Part shown: positions 1 through 9,155 of the stretch, piece by piece
Numbering within the stretch: the first letter of the stretch is position 1
Layout of the letters: each line of letters opens with the position of its first letter
Source of the DNA: Aquimarina rhabdastrellae
Lineage (GTDB): Bacteria; Bacteroidota; Bacteroidia; Flavobacteriales; Flavobacteriaceae
Length of the DNA: 64,000 nt
NCBI GenBank assembly: GCA_947387485.1
Contig: CANDNT010000005.1
Location: 1-64,000 of the forward strand
Reading direction: 5' to 3'
Notes under the pieces: generated by a model
Databases searched by the model: none
Seen by the model: only the letters and a program-made list of their open reading frames with translations
Told to the model about the DNA's origin: nothing
Made by a program: the position numbers and the translations under genes

Positions 1-72
1 CCATTCCGAACAGAGAAGTTAAGCCCGATAGCGCCGATGGTACTGCGCTCGTGGGAGAGTAGGTCGCCGCCT
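1..72 (+). rRNA. rrf: 5S ribosomal RNA, 3' part
   Basis: The first ~72 bases match the 3' two-thirds of a bacterial 5S rRNA: the CCGAACAGAGAAGTTAAGCC segment (loop B/C region) followed by the GCGCCGATGGTACTGC helix and the GGGAGAGTAGGTCGCCGCC 3' strand. The 5' end lies outside the window, so the rest of the rRNA operon should be just upstream on the plus strand. A terminator follows directly. The exact 3' end is estimated to within a few bases. Confidence 0.93.
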
Positions 73-77
73 TTTTT

Positions 78-110
78 AAACCCTTCACAATAACTGTGAA
101 GGGTTTTTTG
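78..110 (+). terminator. Terminator of the rRNA operon
   Basis: A 12-bp perfect stem (AAACCCTTCACA and TGTGAAGGGTTT, loop of 5) is followed by a run of T. It sits a few bases after the 5S rRNA, which fits the end of an rRNA operon. Confidence 0.9.
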
Positions 111-478
111 TTTTTATAAATCTTTGGGATTAAGATAAGATAATACTTCATAGAAAAGAATCTCGAACAAGAAGAATAAAATAAGCTTATTTAAGCCATT
201 AACTACACTCAAGCATACTTCTGTCTCAACTTATTTATAAAAGATTAAATTACTTTCATTTTAATGGTTAGAATGAATTGTTTTACTAGGATATAAATAT
301 CTATAAAATACTTTATGAATTTATAAAAGGGAAATTATTTATAATTAAAAAAAGAAATGGGTAGGGAAATACTTGTTTAAAAAGTTTTATTTAAAAAGAA
401 ATATTCAAATTGTTGATTTACTGCAAATTGAATATGATAATAAATAAGCTTTAAACCTATATCTAATTGATTGTTCTT
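111..478. other. Gene-free, A+T-rich stretch
   Basis: Between the rRNA terminator and the first protein gene I see no open frame of useful length, tRNA or strong hairpin on either strand. No clear TTG-N19-TAnnTTTG promoter for the next gene was found. Confidence 0.6.
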
Positions 479-3010
479 ATGGATTTGAAAAATACCCACA
501 ATGTGCTTCGTTTTTTTAAAAGGACATGTTCTTTTTTGGCGATTAACCTGTTGATTATGCTATGTTTTTCTTGCAAAGATTCAGATAAAACTAATAGAGA
601 AAAAGATGAATATGCAAAATCACCTCATGACTTTATGTTTATGCAAAGAGCATATCCTAGTGGGGAGATTGAAACAACAGCTTACGCGAAAGCTGTAGCA
701 TGGAAAAAAGAAATTGTAAAACATCAAAAAACAAATACTGCCATTTGGGAATTTGTAGGGCCAGAAAATGTAGGAGGTAGAATTACGGATATTGAAATTC
801 CTATAGACAAAGCAACGACATACTTTGTTGGAGCTGCTTCAGGAGGGATTTTCAAAACTACTGATGCGGGGAATACATGGCAACCTATTTTTGATGATCA
901 AGAGATGTTATCTATAGGAGATATAGAAATCTCAAAAAGGAATACAGATATTATTTGGGTTGGAACAGGAGAAGTTAATGCAGGAGGTGGTTCATTAGCC
1001 TATGATGGTGACGGAATTTATAAAAGTATAGATGGTGGATTAACATGGGAAACAAAAGGACTGCCTGATGTAGGGAGTATTGGTAAAATAGTAATTGATC
1101 CTGTTAATGACGATATCGTATATGTAGCTGCCATGGGACCTCTTTTTAGAAATGATACGAATAGAGGAGTATATAAGACTACAGACGGAGGAGATACTTG
1201 GAATCAAGTATTATTTGTAAGTGATATAACAGGAGTGATCGATATGGCGATTCATCCTACTAATGGAAATATTTTATATGTAGCAAGTTGGGAACGTATA
1301 AGAAGACCTGATAATAGAAGTTATGGAGGAGCTACATCAGGAATTTATCGTTCTAATGATGGTGGAGTGAATTGGGAAGAATTAACTAATGGTTTACCTT
1401 CAAATCCTAATGAAAAAGGACGTATTAGTATTGATATATCTCAATCGAATCCTAATGTTTTATATACACGTTATGCAGATGCTAATGGTAGTATTCGTGG
1501 TGTGTTTAAAACAGTAGATGGAGGGGATACTTGGCAAGAAGTTAATTCCAGTCAATTAACAAATGTAGGATTCCATTGGTGGTTTAGAGGTATTTATATC
1601 GATCCTAAAGATGAAAATACATTATATAATGTAGATTTTGTTGTAGAAAAATCTACAGATGGAGGTATGAATTGGCAATCAGCATTCCCTAATGTACATG
1701 TAGATCAACATGCATTAGCATTTAATACACTGGTTAATAATGAAGTGGTTTTGGGGAATGACGGTGGTTTTTATAAAAGTACTGATGCTGGAGTATCTTC
1801 TACAAAAGATCTATCCTTACCCATAACACAATTTTATCGTTTTTATGTAGATCCGCAGAATGGGAATAAAATTTATGGAGGAACTCAGGATAACGGAACA
1901 CAAAGAACAATAACTGGTAGTACAAATGATTGGCATAGAATTTTTGGAGGAGATGGTTTTCAACCATTAGTTGATGCATCTAATACAAATATTATTTATG
2001 CTTTATCTCAACGAGGTAATTTAGGGAAGTCTATAGATAATGGTAATTCATTTGCAAATGCAACTAATGGGATTTCAGGAATAGATAGAAATAATTGGGA
2101 TACACCAGTAGTTTTTGACCCTAATAATCCAGAGACCTTATATTTTGGTACAGATAAAATTTATAAAACAACTAATGGAGCGCAACAATGGACAGCAATT
2201 AGTACAGATTTAACTAATGGTTCAGGTAGTGGTAATTTAGCCTTTGGAACGATAACAAGTATAGATGTATCTCCATTAAATAGTGAGATTATTATTGCAG
2301 GTACAGACGATGGTAATGTTTGGATTACAATAGATGGAGGAGGAATTTGGGATAACATATCAAATATATTGCCTAATAGATGGGTAACTAAGGTTTTGAC
2401 GGATAGGAATAATGAAAACACACTATATGTAACATTTTCTGGGTATCGATTTGGGGAAGATAATGGACACATATATAAAAGTACAGATAGAGGCGTTACT
2501 TGGAATGATATAGGAACAAGTTTACCAGATATACCCATTAGTGATGTTGTAAAAGATAAACATGGAGTCTTATTTATAGGAACTGATATAGGTGTTTTTG
2601 CTTCTAGTGATGAAGGATCTACATGGGAAGCAATAGGAGATAATATGCCATCGGTAGTGATTACAGATCTATACATTCATGAAAATGATGAATACTTATA
2701 TGCAGCCACTTATGGGCGATCGGCTTATAAATTAGATATATCTTCAAATGTATTAAGTATTGAGGATATAAATGATAAAGAAAGAGTGATTATTTATCCT
2801 AACCCTACTAGTGAGCAATTAAGAATTAATGGATTGGAAAGTGTAGATAATTTAGAAATCTATAATATTCAAGGACAATTAGTAGAAATTGATACGCAAT
2901 GGAACCTAGAACAAAAGTTACTTAATGTACAAGAGTTAAGTGCAGGGACATATTTCTTAAAAATTTACTCAGATAAAAAAGCACATACATTTAAATTTAT
3001 CAAAAGATAA
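479..3010 (+). CDS. Secreted BNR/sortilin-type repeat protein with T9SS sorting domain
   Basis: An 843-residue exported protein built from repeats of the TTDAGNTW / STDGGMNW type (Asp-box, BNR), spread from about residue 75 to 740, as in sortilin/VPS10-like beta-propellers often annotated as glycosyl hydrolases. The last ~72 residues start with IYPNPTSEQ and end in KFIKR, the type A C-terminal domain recognised by the type IX secretion system. I chose ATG 479 over an in-frame TTG at 467, which would only add MIVL. The N-terminus has a hydrophobic segment ending in LCFSC followed by KDSD, which resembles a lipobox with a surface-export signal, so lipoprotein and T9SS signals coexist. Ligand or substrate is unknown. 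Confidence 0.85.
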   Translation: MDLKNTHNVLRFFKRTCSFLAINLLIMLCFSCKDSDKTNREKDEYAKSPHDFMFMQRAYPSGEIETTAYAKAVAWKKEIVKHQKTNTAIWEFVGPENVGGRITDIEIPIDKATTYFVGAASGGIFKTTDAGNTWQPIFDDQEMLSIGDIEISKRNTDIIWVGTGEVNAGGGSLAYDGDGIYKSIDGGLTWETKGLPDVGSIGKIVIDPVNDDIVYVAAMGPLFRNDTNRGVYKTTDGGDTWNQVLFVSDITGVIDMAIHPTNGNILYVASWERIRRPDNRSYGGATSGIYRSNDGGVNWEELTNGLPSNPNEKGRISIDISQSNPNVLYTRYADANGSIRGVFKTVDGGDTWQEVNSSQLTNVGFHWWFRGIYIDPKDENTLYNVDFVVEKSTDGGMNWQSAFPNVHVDQHALAFNTLVNNEVVLGNDGGFYKSTDAGVSSTKDLSLPITQFYRFYVDPQNGNKIYGGTQDNGTQRTITGSTNDWHRIFGGDGFQPLVDASNTNIIYALSQRGNLGKSIDNGNSFANATNGISGIDRNNWDTPVVFDPNNPETLYFGTDKIYKTTNGAQQWTAISTDLTNGSGSGNLAFGTITSIDVSPLNSEIIIAGTDDGNVWITIDGGGIWDNISNILPNRWVTKVLTDRNNENTLYVTFSGYRFGEDNGHIYKSTDRGVTWNDIGTSLPDIPISDVVKDKHGVLFIGTDIGVFASSDEGSTWEAIGDNMPSVVITDLYIHENDEYLYAATYGRSAYKLDISSNVLSIEDINDKERVIIYPNPTSEQLRINGLESVDNLEIYNIQGQLVEIDTQWNLEQKLLNVQELSAGTYFLKIYSDKKAHTFKFIKR

Positions 3011-3045
3011 TTTTAGAATAGTCTTATACTGATTTTAATAAAATA

Positions 3046-3073
3046 AAAGCCTCATAAAATTTTATGAGGCTTT
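3046..3073. terminator. Bidirectional terminator between convergent genes
   Basis: A 14-bp perfect inverted repeat with no spacer (AAAGCCTCATAAAA / TTTTATGAGGCTTT) lies between the ends of the plus-strand BNR-repeat gene and the minus-strand DUF2490 gene. Confidence 0.8.
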
Positions 3074-3103
3074 GAGTTATGATAGAATTGTTTCAATAAT
3101 GTT

Positions 3104-3805
3104 TTAGAAACTGTGATGTAAACTAAGTTGTAACTGATTTTTATTTAAGTTATCGGTAGTTTGATTCATCACACCTAATTGAACTTTTAATCCCTTTTTG
3201 ATCATATAACCTACAGCACCATATAAACGATTACGATCAAAAATTTCTACTTCACGATCATCACCGATATCACGTTGACCATTAATAAATAATTCGTTAT
3301 AAAGAGCTATGTAAAATGTTTTAGGATTAAATTCGGCTGAATTTAAAGGAATGTTTAAAAAGAGATTGTATCTATATCGTGTACGGAAATCTTGATCTTC
3401 TACAAAACGTTGTTCAAATCTAAAGCGATGTGTAAAATAAAAACGTTTACCAACACGAACCGGCATTAAAGCTTCTTGATAAATTCTACTTTCAGTTGTA
3501 GTATCATATTCATCTGTACCAAAAGCTCCTGTAGTGATATGTCCATAACCAAGAGTAAATTTAACATTGGCACTTTTAGGTTTATAAGTTAATCCAGCAC
3601 GAAGTAGTAATTGTTCGAGATCGCCTCCTAGATTCCAATTACGATATTGTACATCACCTTGTACACCCCAAGAACTTTCTTTAAAAGTGGTATTAAAAAA
3701 ATACATATACCAGGCTCCTAATTTATCTTCGTCGACTTGTGCATTTCCATTAATAGGAATAAAAAGAGCAATAGCTATTAATGCTAAAAATAGATTCTTT
3801 TTCAT
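3104..3805 (-). CDS. DUF2490 family outer-membrane beta-barrel protein
   Basis: A 233-residue protein with a clear Sec signal peptide (MKKNLFLALIAIALFIPINGNAQ). The mature part has alternating aromatic/polar strands (WGVQGDVQYRNWNLGGD, FTLGYGHITTG, YFTHRFRFEQRF, YRYNLFLNIPLN) and ends in LQLSLHHSF, a terminal Phe typical of outer-membrane barrels. This pattern fits DUF2490, whose function is unknown. ATG at 3805 is preferred to a TTG four codons upstream because the signal peptide starts there. It is convergent with the BNR-repeat gene and appears to be a single-gene unit. Confidence 0.82.
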   Translation of the reverse strand: MKKNLFLALIAIALFIPINGNAQVDEDKLGAWYMYFFNTTFKESSWGVQGDVQYRNWNLGGDLEQLLLRAGLTYKPKSANVKFTLGYGHITTGAFGTDEYDTTTESRIYQEALMPVRVGKRFYFTHRFRFEQRFVEDQDFRTRYRYNLFLNIPLNSAEFNPKTFYIALYNELFINGQRDIGDDREVEIFDRNRLYGAVGYMIKKGLKVQLGVMNQTTDNLNKNQLQLSLHHSF

Positions 3806-4214
3806 TTTGTTTAACAATTGATATATTGATTCAAAAACTAAAGTAAAGAATTATCTAAGAGCAATAAAAATCTTTTATGAAGTATATAACATATAATTAC
3901 ATGATGTAAATATAAATTAGAGTTACTATCTATTAAAAAGCGTTGAATTAAATATAAGGTTTATGGGGGATATAGAAGATAAATATAGAAAGGCTAATGA
4001 AACGATAGAATTTCATATTATTATAGCAGAAAAGAATGGTTAAGTTGTTTTGAGAAAGAATTATAAGCTTTAATCTAGATAATATTCGTATTCCATATAA
4101 GAATAGATTTTAAACAGAAAGAAGAGGTGTTTTTGAACGGCTGTTTAAAAATAGCAATTTTCACCCCCTTTATTTTATATGTAGCTTATAAATTTGTTTT
4201 ACAAACTATAATAT
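3806..4214. other. Gene-free intergenic stretch
   Basis: A divergent intergenic region upstream of both DUF2490 (minus) and DoxX (plus). Strongly A+T-rich; no open frame worth calling and no exact TTG-N19-TAnnTTTG promoter seen. Confidence 0.55.
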
Positions 4215-4231
4215 TCTTTCTATAAGAAAGA
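4215..4231. promoter_or_regulatory. Small inverted repeat before the doxX-type gene
   Basis: TCTTTCT-ATA-AGAAAGA is a perfect 7-bp inverted repeat 22 bp ahead of the ATG at 4253. It could be an operator or a short leader hairpin. There is no experimental or family support, so this is only a site to examine. Confidence 0.3.
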
Positions 4232-4252
4232 TAGTAACTTAATTATAATTAT

Positions 4253-4654
4253 ATGATCAATAAAAACTCTGATATAGGAGTATTAATATTACGAATAACT
4301 ATTAGTATCCTTATGTTGTTTCATGGAATAGCCAAAATAGGTAAAGTAGAAGGCTTTTATGATGTAATGGAAAATATTAATTTACCAACATTTTTTGCCT
4401 ATGGTCTCTATTTAGGTGAAATTATAGTTCCTATTGTAATATTAATAGGGGTTAGAACAAGAATAGCGGCATTAATGTTTGCTTTTACTTGTTTTGTTCT
4501 TGGGGCTTTGGGACATGGAGATGAGTTCTTTACTTTAGCACCGCATGGTGGTTGGGCATTGGAGTTGTTAGGATTATATTTTTTCGGAGCGATTACTTTA
4601 TTCTTTACAGGCGGAGGAAAATATGCTATCTCTACTAGCAATAAATGGGATTAG
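4253..4654 (+). CDS. DoxX family membrane protein
   Basis: A 133-residue integral membrane protein with about four transmembrane segments. The N-terminal GVLILRITISILMLFHGIAKI and the following GLYLGEIIVPIVILIGVRTRIAA match the DoxX/SURF4-like family, whose members are small inner-membrane proteins linked in some species to redox or thiosulfate metabolism but mostly uncharacterised. The length is normal for the family. It has no partner gene nearby, so a specific role cannot be assigned. The final residues (KYAISTSNKWD) are hydrophilic. Confidence 0.85.
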   Translation: MINKNSDIGVLILRITISILMLFHGIAKIGKVEGFYDVMENINLPTFFAYGLYLGEIIVPIVILIGVRTRIAALMFAFTCFVLGALGHGDEFFTLAPHGGWALELLGLYFFGAITLFFTGGGKYAISTSNKWD

Positions 4655-4949
4655 GAGTAATGTCCCTTTCTAGAATAAGAGGACACAAAAAGAGATCAAG
4701 TTTAAAAGTTGTAAACGAATTATATTCATGAATAACGAATATCAATATAGAAATTTTAGATAGTATGGAAAAGAATCTTCCATTAGCTAGAATTGTATTC
4801 GTTAAGATAGTTTATGTAGAGAATCCTTTTTAAATACAAGTCAGCTTATTCCTTGTTACTAATTATTCTTTTCTTATAAAAAACACAATAAATGTTCTTG
4901 ATTCAAAATTTGATCATTTATTGTAATTATTAGCGTGTTCTTAAAATTG
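4655..4949. other. Gene-free stretch between doxX and the initiator tRNA
   Basis: About 300 A+T-rich bases after the DoxX gene. No coding frame, RNA gene or promoter that I can support; the tRNA terminator follows at its right edge. Confidence 0.55.
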
Positions 4950-4981
4950 AAAAAGCTTCTGATTTATCAGAAGCTTTTTTT
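4950..4981 (-). terminator. Terminator of the initiator tRNA gene
   Basis: AAAAAGCTTCTGAT / TATCAGAAGCTTTTTTT forms a strong hairpin immediately downstream of the tRNA on the minus strand, with T runs on both sides, so it can act in both directions. Confidence 0.85.
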
Positions 4982-4983
4982 AG

Positions 4984-5056
<73 letters not shown>

Positions 5057-5068
5057 ATATTTGGATTG

Positions 5069-5098
5069 CAAAGATACAACCTCTTTTTAGTTATGCAA
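5069..5098 (-). promoter_or_regulatory. Promoter of the initiator tRNA
   Basis: On the minus strand TTG (5098-5096) is followed by a 19-base spacer and TATCTTTG (5076-5069), an exact fit to the Bacteroidota housekeeping consensus TTG-N19-TAnnTTTG. The -7 element ends 12 bases before the first tRNA base. Confidence 0.88.
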
Positions 5099-5263
5099 AG
5101 AAAAACTGATAAATATTTAAAAAATATTCCCGTAATGTTAAGAGAATGTTGTTAATGTGTTGTGTGTTAGTGGATTTTACAATTATATAATCATAAGATG
5201 TACTTGAGATAATTCAAAAAAAAGAAGGAAATCAGATTTTTGAAAGATTAAAAAAGTAAAAAG

Positions 5264-6802
5264 ATGAACTATTTTAAATATGTGCTTTTTGCAGGAATGA
5301 CTGCATTAATAGCTTGTAATAATGATGATGATACTACAGATAACGATCAACAAGTTGAACCTAAAGTAATCAACTTTGAATATAAAACTACGATAGCTGT
5401 AACAGGAGGAGGAGAAGGTAAGGCCGAAATTTCAGCATATGACTCTACAACTCAATCAATTTTTACGATTAATGCAGAGGATAATACTGTGGAAGTATAT
5501 GATATTTCGACTATCGAATCACCTCTTTATAATACAACAATTGACTTAACGAATTATGGTTCGCCTAATAGTATTTCAATACATAGCGGAAAAGTAGCAA
5601 TAGCTGTAGAAAATGAGAATAAACAAGAAGCAGGTAAAATTGTATTATGGGATATTCAATCTAAGACGATAACGCAGACTTATATAGTAGGAGCATTACC
5701 AGATATGGTAACATTTACACCAGATGGGAAGCAACTTGTTGTTGCTTGCGAAGGTGAACCAAATAAAGAATATACAATAGATCCTATTGGGGAGGTATCG
5801 ATAATAGAATTGAATACGAATACGGTAACTAATCTTAATTTTTCAAATTTTAATGGTTTAGAAGAAACATTAGAAGAGCAAGGTTTTAGAGTTTTTGGAC
5901 CAAATGCAGATTTAGCAAAAGATATAGAACCAGAATATATAGCAGTATCAGATGATTCTAAAATGGCTTGGGTTTCATTACAAGAGAATAATGGAATTGC
6001 TAGAGTGAATTTAGAAACTAAGAATATAGAAGGTATTTTTCCTTTAGGATATAAAGACTATAGTCTAAGTGGAAATGAGATTGACCCTAGTGATAAAGAT
6101 GATACAAAAGTATTAGCAAATTGGCCTGTATATGGTATGTATCAACCAGATGCGATTACATATATAAATATCAATGGAACAGGATATATTATTTCGGCAA
6201 ATGAAGGAGACGCTCGTGAATACGAAACTAATGATATAGATTATTTTGTAGAAGAAGAAAGAATTAAAGATATAGATTTAAATCCAATAGCATTTCCAGA
6301 AGCTAATAATTACCAGGATAATGCTAATCTAGGAAGATTGAAGATTACTACAGAACTTGGTGATGAAGATGGAGATGGAGTATATGAAAAATTATATACC
6401 TATGGTGCAAGATCTTTTTCTATATGGTCAGAGCATGGAAGTTTAATGTATGATAGTGGAAGTGAAATAGCAAAGAGAACACTTGCTTTAACTCCAGAAA
6501 GATTTAATGATAATGATAAAAGGAGTGATGATAAAGGGGCAGAACCAGAATCTGTAGAAGTTACTAAGATAGGAGAGAAGTATGTTTTATTTGTAGGATT
6601 AGAAAGAACAGATCAAGTGTTGGTATATGATATAACTAATCCATTTACGCCAGAGTTTATACAGATATTATCTCATGAAGAAGATGAGTCGCCAGAAGGT
6701 GTATTGGCTATAGAAGCCAGTGATAGCCCTACTGGTAAAGCATTGGTCGTAATTAGTAATGAAGAAAGTGGTACGGTTTCAATTTATGAAAATGAAGATT
6801 AA
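5264..6802 (+). CDS. Choice-of-anchor I domain lipoprotein (surface beta-propeller)
   Basis: A 512-residue protein starting MNYFKYVLFAGMTALIAC, a lipoprotein signal with Cys at residue 19 followed by NNDDDTTDND; acidic residues right after the Cys resemble the Bacteroidota surface-export signal, so it probably faces outward. The body is a seven-bladed-like propeller (KAEISAYDSTTQSIFTINAE, LPDMVTFTPDGKQLVVACEGEP, EYIAVSDDSKMAWVSLQENN, ISANEGDAREYE), matching the choice-of-anchor I family also called alkaline-phosphatase-like or mesenchyme-specific cell-surface glycoprotein-like. EDGDGVYEKL is a calcium-loop type segment. No catalytic residue is evident. Confidence 0.82.
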   Translation: MNYFKYVLFAGMTALIACNNDDDTTDNDQQVEPKVINFEYKTTIAVTGGGEGKAEISAYDSTTQSIFTINAEDNTVEVYDISTIESPLYNTTIDLTNYGSPNSISIHSGKVAIAVENENKQEAGKIVLWDIQSKTITQTYIVGALPDMVTFTPDGKQLVVACEGEPNKEYTIDPIGEVSIIELNTNTVTNLNFSNFNGLEETLEEQGFRVFGPNADLAKDIEPEYIAVSDDSKMAWVSLQENNGIARVNLETKNIEGIFPLGYKDYSLSGNEIDPSDKDDTKVLANWPVYGMYQPDAITYININGTGYIISANEGDAREYETNDIDYFVEEERIKDIDLNPIAFPEANNYQDNANLGRLKITTELGDEDGDGVYEKLYTYGARSFSIWSEHGSLMYDSGSEIAKRTLALTPERFNDNDKRSDDKGAEPESVEVTKIGEKYVLFVGLERTDQVLVYDITNPFTPEFIQILSHEEDESPEGVLAIEASDSPTGKALVVISNEESGTVSIYENED

Positions 6803-6850
6803 TATTATTTTTTGTAATTTTCAAAAAATCAATTAATACAAACAAACTTT

Positions 6851-7450
6851 ATGAAAAAACAATTAATAGTATTCTTATTAGCGTGTTTTACGGTAATACA
6901 ATATTCATCAGGACAAAAAGTAAAAGGAAACCCAAAAGCTTTAAAAGAGGTTAAAGCTTATAAAGTAATTTTTGATTATACAGATATCAAAGTAGGGAAG
7001 TTTAAAACAGAAGAAGACTTCTTGAAAGATAAAATGAAAAAGCGAGAAGAAAAAGAAAAAGGCTTAGGAGAGAAGTTTAAAAAATCGTGGTTTGATGATA
7101 GAGAAACACGATTTAAACCGAAATATATAGAATCTTTTAATAAAAGATTTGAAGATGGAGAATTAGCAGTAAATGAAAACGATGAAGAGTATATAATGAA
7201 AATTCATTCTACATGGGTTTATCCAGGTTATAATGTAGGTATAGTACGACACAATGCCGAATTAACTGCTACGGTTTCTGTTTATAAAGCTTCAGAACCA
7301 GATAATGAAATTTTGAGTTTAACATATAAAAAGATTCAAGGGAAAGGAGCTTTCGGAAATGATTATAATTCAGGGTACAGAATATCCGAATGTTATGCAA
7401 AACTAGCTAAGAGTGTAGCTAAATATTTTAAAAAGAAAGTAATTAAATAA
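6851..7450 (+). CDS. Small secreted protein of unknown function
   Basis: I do not recognise this 199-residue protein. It has a signal peptide (MKKQLIVFLLACFTVIQYSSGQ) and a lysine/glutamate-rich charged stretch (residues ~60-85) followed by an ordered C-terminal half with IMKIHSTWVYPGYNVG and ELTATVSVYKASEP. It follows the choice-of-anchor I lipoprotein by 48 bp and ends at a terminator, so the two may be co-transcribed. The pattern of beta strands around a conserved-looking Trp suggests a small periplasmic or surface domain. Function unassigned. Confidence 0.75.
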   Translation: MKKQLIVFLLACFTVIQYSSGQKVKGNPKALKEVKAYKVIFDYTDIKVGKFKTEEDFLKDKMKKREEKEKGLGEKFKKSWFDDRETRFKPKYIESFNKRFEDGELAVNENDEEYIMKIHSTWVYPGYNVGIVRHNAELTATVSVYKASEPDNEILSLTYKKIQGKGAFGNDYNSGYRISECYAKLAKSVAKYFKKKVIK

Positions 7451-7456
7451 CAACAA

Positions 7457-7484
7457 AAAGAGGCTCATTTGAGCCTCTTTTTTT
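7457..7484. terminator. Bidirectional terminator
   Basis: AAAGAGGCTC-ATTT-GAGCCTCTTT followed by T residues, between the small secreted-protein gene (plus) and the acyl-CoA dehydrogenase gene (minus). Confidence 0.88.
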
Positions 7485-7505
7485 ATATTAGAATTTCTTC
7501 TGAAT

Positions 7506-8648
7506 TTAATCTTTTAAAATACTTCTAGAGATTACGATTTTTTGAATTTCGCTAGTTCCTTCATAAATCTGAGTGATTTTTGCATCTCTCATTAAACGTT
7601 CAACATGGTATTCTTTTACAAAACCATTTCCTCCGTGAATTTGAACAGCTTCAACAGAAACATCCATAGCAGCTTGAGAAGCATATAATTTTGCCATAGC
7701 ACCAGAAAGATCATAACTTTCATGATTATCTTTATCCATAGCAGATTTATAAACTAGCATTCTAGCAGCTTCAATTTGTGTATGCATATCAGCAAGTTTG
7801 AATGCAATAGCTTGGTGATTCATAATTTCTGTACCAAAAGCTTTTCTTGTCTTAGCATACTCTTTGGCTAATTCATAAGCACCAGCTGCAATACCTAAAG
7901 CTTGAGCAGCAATACCAATACGACCTCCAGATAATGTTTTCATAGCAAATTTGAATCCAAAGCCATCTTCACCAATACGATTTTCTTTAGGTACTTTTAC
8001 ATCGTTAAAAATTAAAGAGTGAGTATCACTACCTCTAATTCCTAATTTATCTTCTTTGGGGCCGATCTCAAAACCTTCCCAACCTTTTTCAACAATAAAA
8101 GCATTAATACCTCTATGTTTTTTCTCTTTATCAGTTTGTGCAATTACTAAGTAATAATCTGCAGTACCACCATTAGTGATCCAGTTCTTAGTACCATTAA
8201 GAACATAATGATCTCCCATATCTATAGCAGTAGTTTTTTGTGATGTAGCATCACTACCTGCTTCAGGCTCTGATAAACAGAAAGCACCAATAGATTCTCC
8301 AGTAGTAAGTTTTGTTAAATATTTTTCTTTTTGCTCTGGAGTACCATAAGTATCAAGACCCCAACAAACCAAAGAGTTGTTTACAGATACGATTACAGAA
8401 CATGAAGCATCCACTTTGGATAACTCTTCCATAGCTAATACATAAGAAAGTGTATCCATTCCACCTCCACCATATTCAGGAGAAGCCATCATACCCAAGA
8501 AACCAAGTTCACCCATACGTTTTACTTGTTGCGTAGGAAATTCTTGCTTGTTATCACGTTCTATAACTCCAGGTAATAGTTCTGTTCTAGCAAAATCACG
8601 CGCTGCATCGCGTATCATTAATTGTTCTTCAGTTAATTTAAAGTCCAT
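7506..8648 (-). CDS. Acyl-CoA dehydrogenase (short-chain/butyryl type)
   Basis: A 380-residue flavoenzyme that oxidises acyl-CoA to trans-2-enoyl-CoA, passing electrons to an electron-transfer flavoprotein in fatty-acid or amino-acid breakdown. Family signatures seen: CLSEPEAGSDATS (flavin-contact segment, ~residue 124) and QIHGGNGFVKEYHVERLMRD near the C-terminus. The catalytic base is the Glu in QIYEGTSE, near residue 363, the position used by butyryl- and short-chain enzymes. Length is normal. It stands alone, divergent from the amino-acid dehydrogenase operon. Exact chain-length preference cannot be read from sequence alone. Confidence 0.94.
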   Translation of the reverse strand: MDFKLTEEQLMIRDAARDFARTELLPGVIERDNKQEFPTQQVKRMGELGFLGMMASPEYGGGGMDTLSYVLAMEELSKVDASCSVIVSVNNSLVCWGLDTYGTPEQKEKYLTKLTTGESIGAFCLSEPEAGSDATSQKTTAIDMGDHYVLNGTKNWITNGGTADYYLVIAQTDKEKKHRGINAFIVEKGWEGFEIGPKEDKLGIRGSDTHSLIFNDVKVPKENRIGEDGFGFKFAMKTLSGGRIGIAAQALGIAAGAYELAKEYAKTRKAFGTEIMNHQAIAFKLADMHTQIEAARMLVYKSAMDKDNHESYDLSGAMAKLYASQAAMDVSVEAVQIHGGNGFVKEYHVERLMRDAKITQIYEGTSEIQKIVISRSILKD

Positions 8649-8880
8649 TAGATTTTGTTTAGTTTACTATGCGTGCATAATACACGGATTTGTTTTTTAA
8701 TAAAAAAAAATCGAGATATACTGGATTTTTTTATGAATATCACAAATATAAGCGATAATTTGATAGTTTTTATGTTTTATTTCATTTTTGAAAGAAATGC
8801 ATTCTGATCTTTCTTTGATAAAGAATGATAAAATGTTAGCAAAAAGATCGTTTTGAAAAGATCTGAAAACCAGGAAAACT
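8649..8880. other. Gene-free stretch upstream of acyl-CoA dehydrogenase
   Basis: This is the left part of a 507-bp divergent intergenic region (8649-9155). It is A+T-rich, with no coding frame. The right part holds the promoter and leader of the dehydrogenase-nhaB unit. Confidence 0.5.
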
Positions 8881-8884
8881 TTTT

Positions 8885-8914
8885 TTGTGTTTAAAGTTTC
8901 CTTTGATATATTTG
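8885..8914 (+). promoter_or_regulatory. Promoter for the dehydrogenase-nhaB unit
   Basis: TTG (8885-8887), a spacer of exactly 19 bases and TATATTTG (8907-8914) match the Bacteroidota promoter consensus. Transcription would begin near 8921, leaving a leader of about 235 nt before the ATG at 9156. A second TATATTTG at 8979-8986 lacks a TTG at the proper distance. Confidence 0.72.
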
Positions 8915-9059
8915 CTCAACTTTATTCTATCCATTTTAATATTTGTAAATAATATAGAACTATAGTGATTTTAGTTTTTATATTTGTGGATATACTTATA
9001 TAAAAGGTAAGAAGGTTTAATTTATTGAATAAAGTTATTTAATATGACTCAGCTTTGAC

Positions 9060-9073
9060 CTCCCTTGAGGGAG
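9060..9073. promoter_or_regulatory. CTCCCT-TG-AGGGAG inverted repeat in the leader
   Basis: A 6-bp G+C-rich inverted repeat (CTCCCT and AGGGAG, 2 bases apart) in an otherwise A+T-rich leader, 83 bp before the start codon. As RNA it would fold as CUCCC-UUGA-GGGAG. It could be an operator or a regulatory hairpin; no regulator is known. Confidence 0.35.
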
Positions 9074-9155
9074 AACATATACATTGAATTATATACGTAA
9101 TCAAAAGCATAAACGAGAAATATAAAATATCAATAAATTACAACATATAGAAAGA

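Noticed and set aside
2161..2676. A 171-codon open frame on minus within the BNR-repeat gene
   Set aside because: Antisense shadow of a repeat-rich gene; no start context or neighbours.
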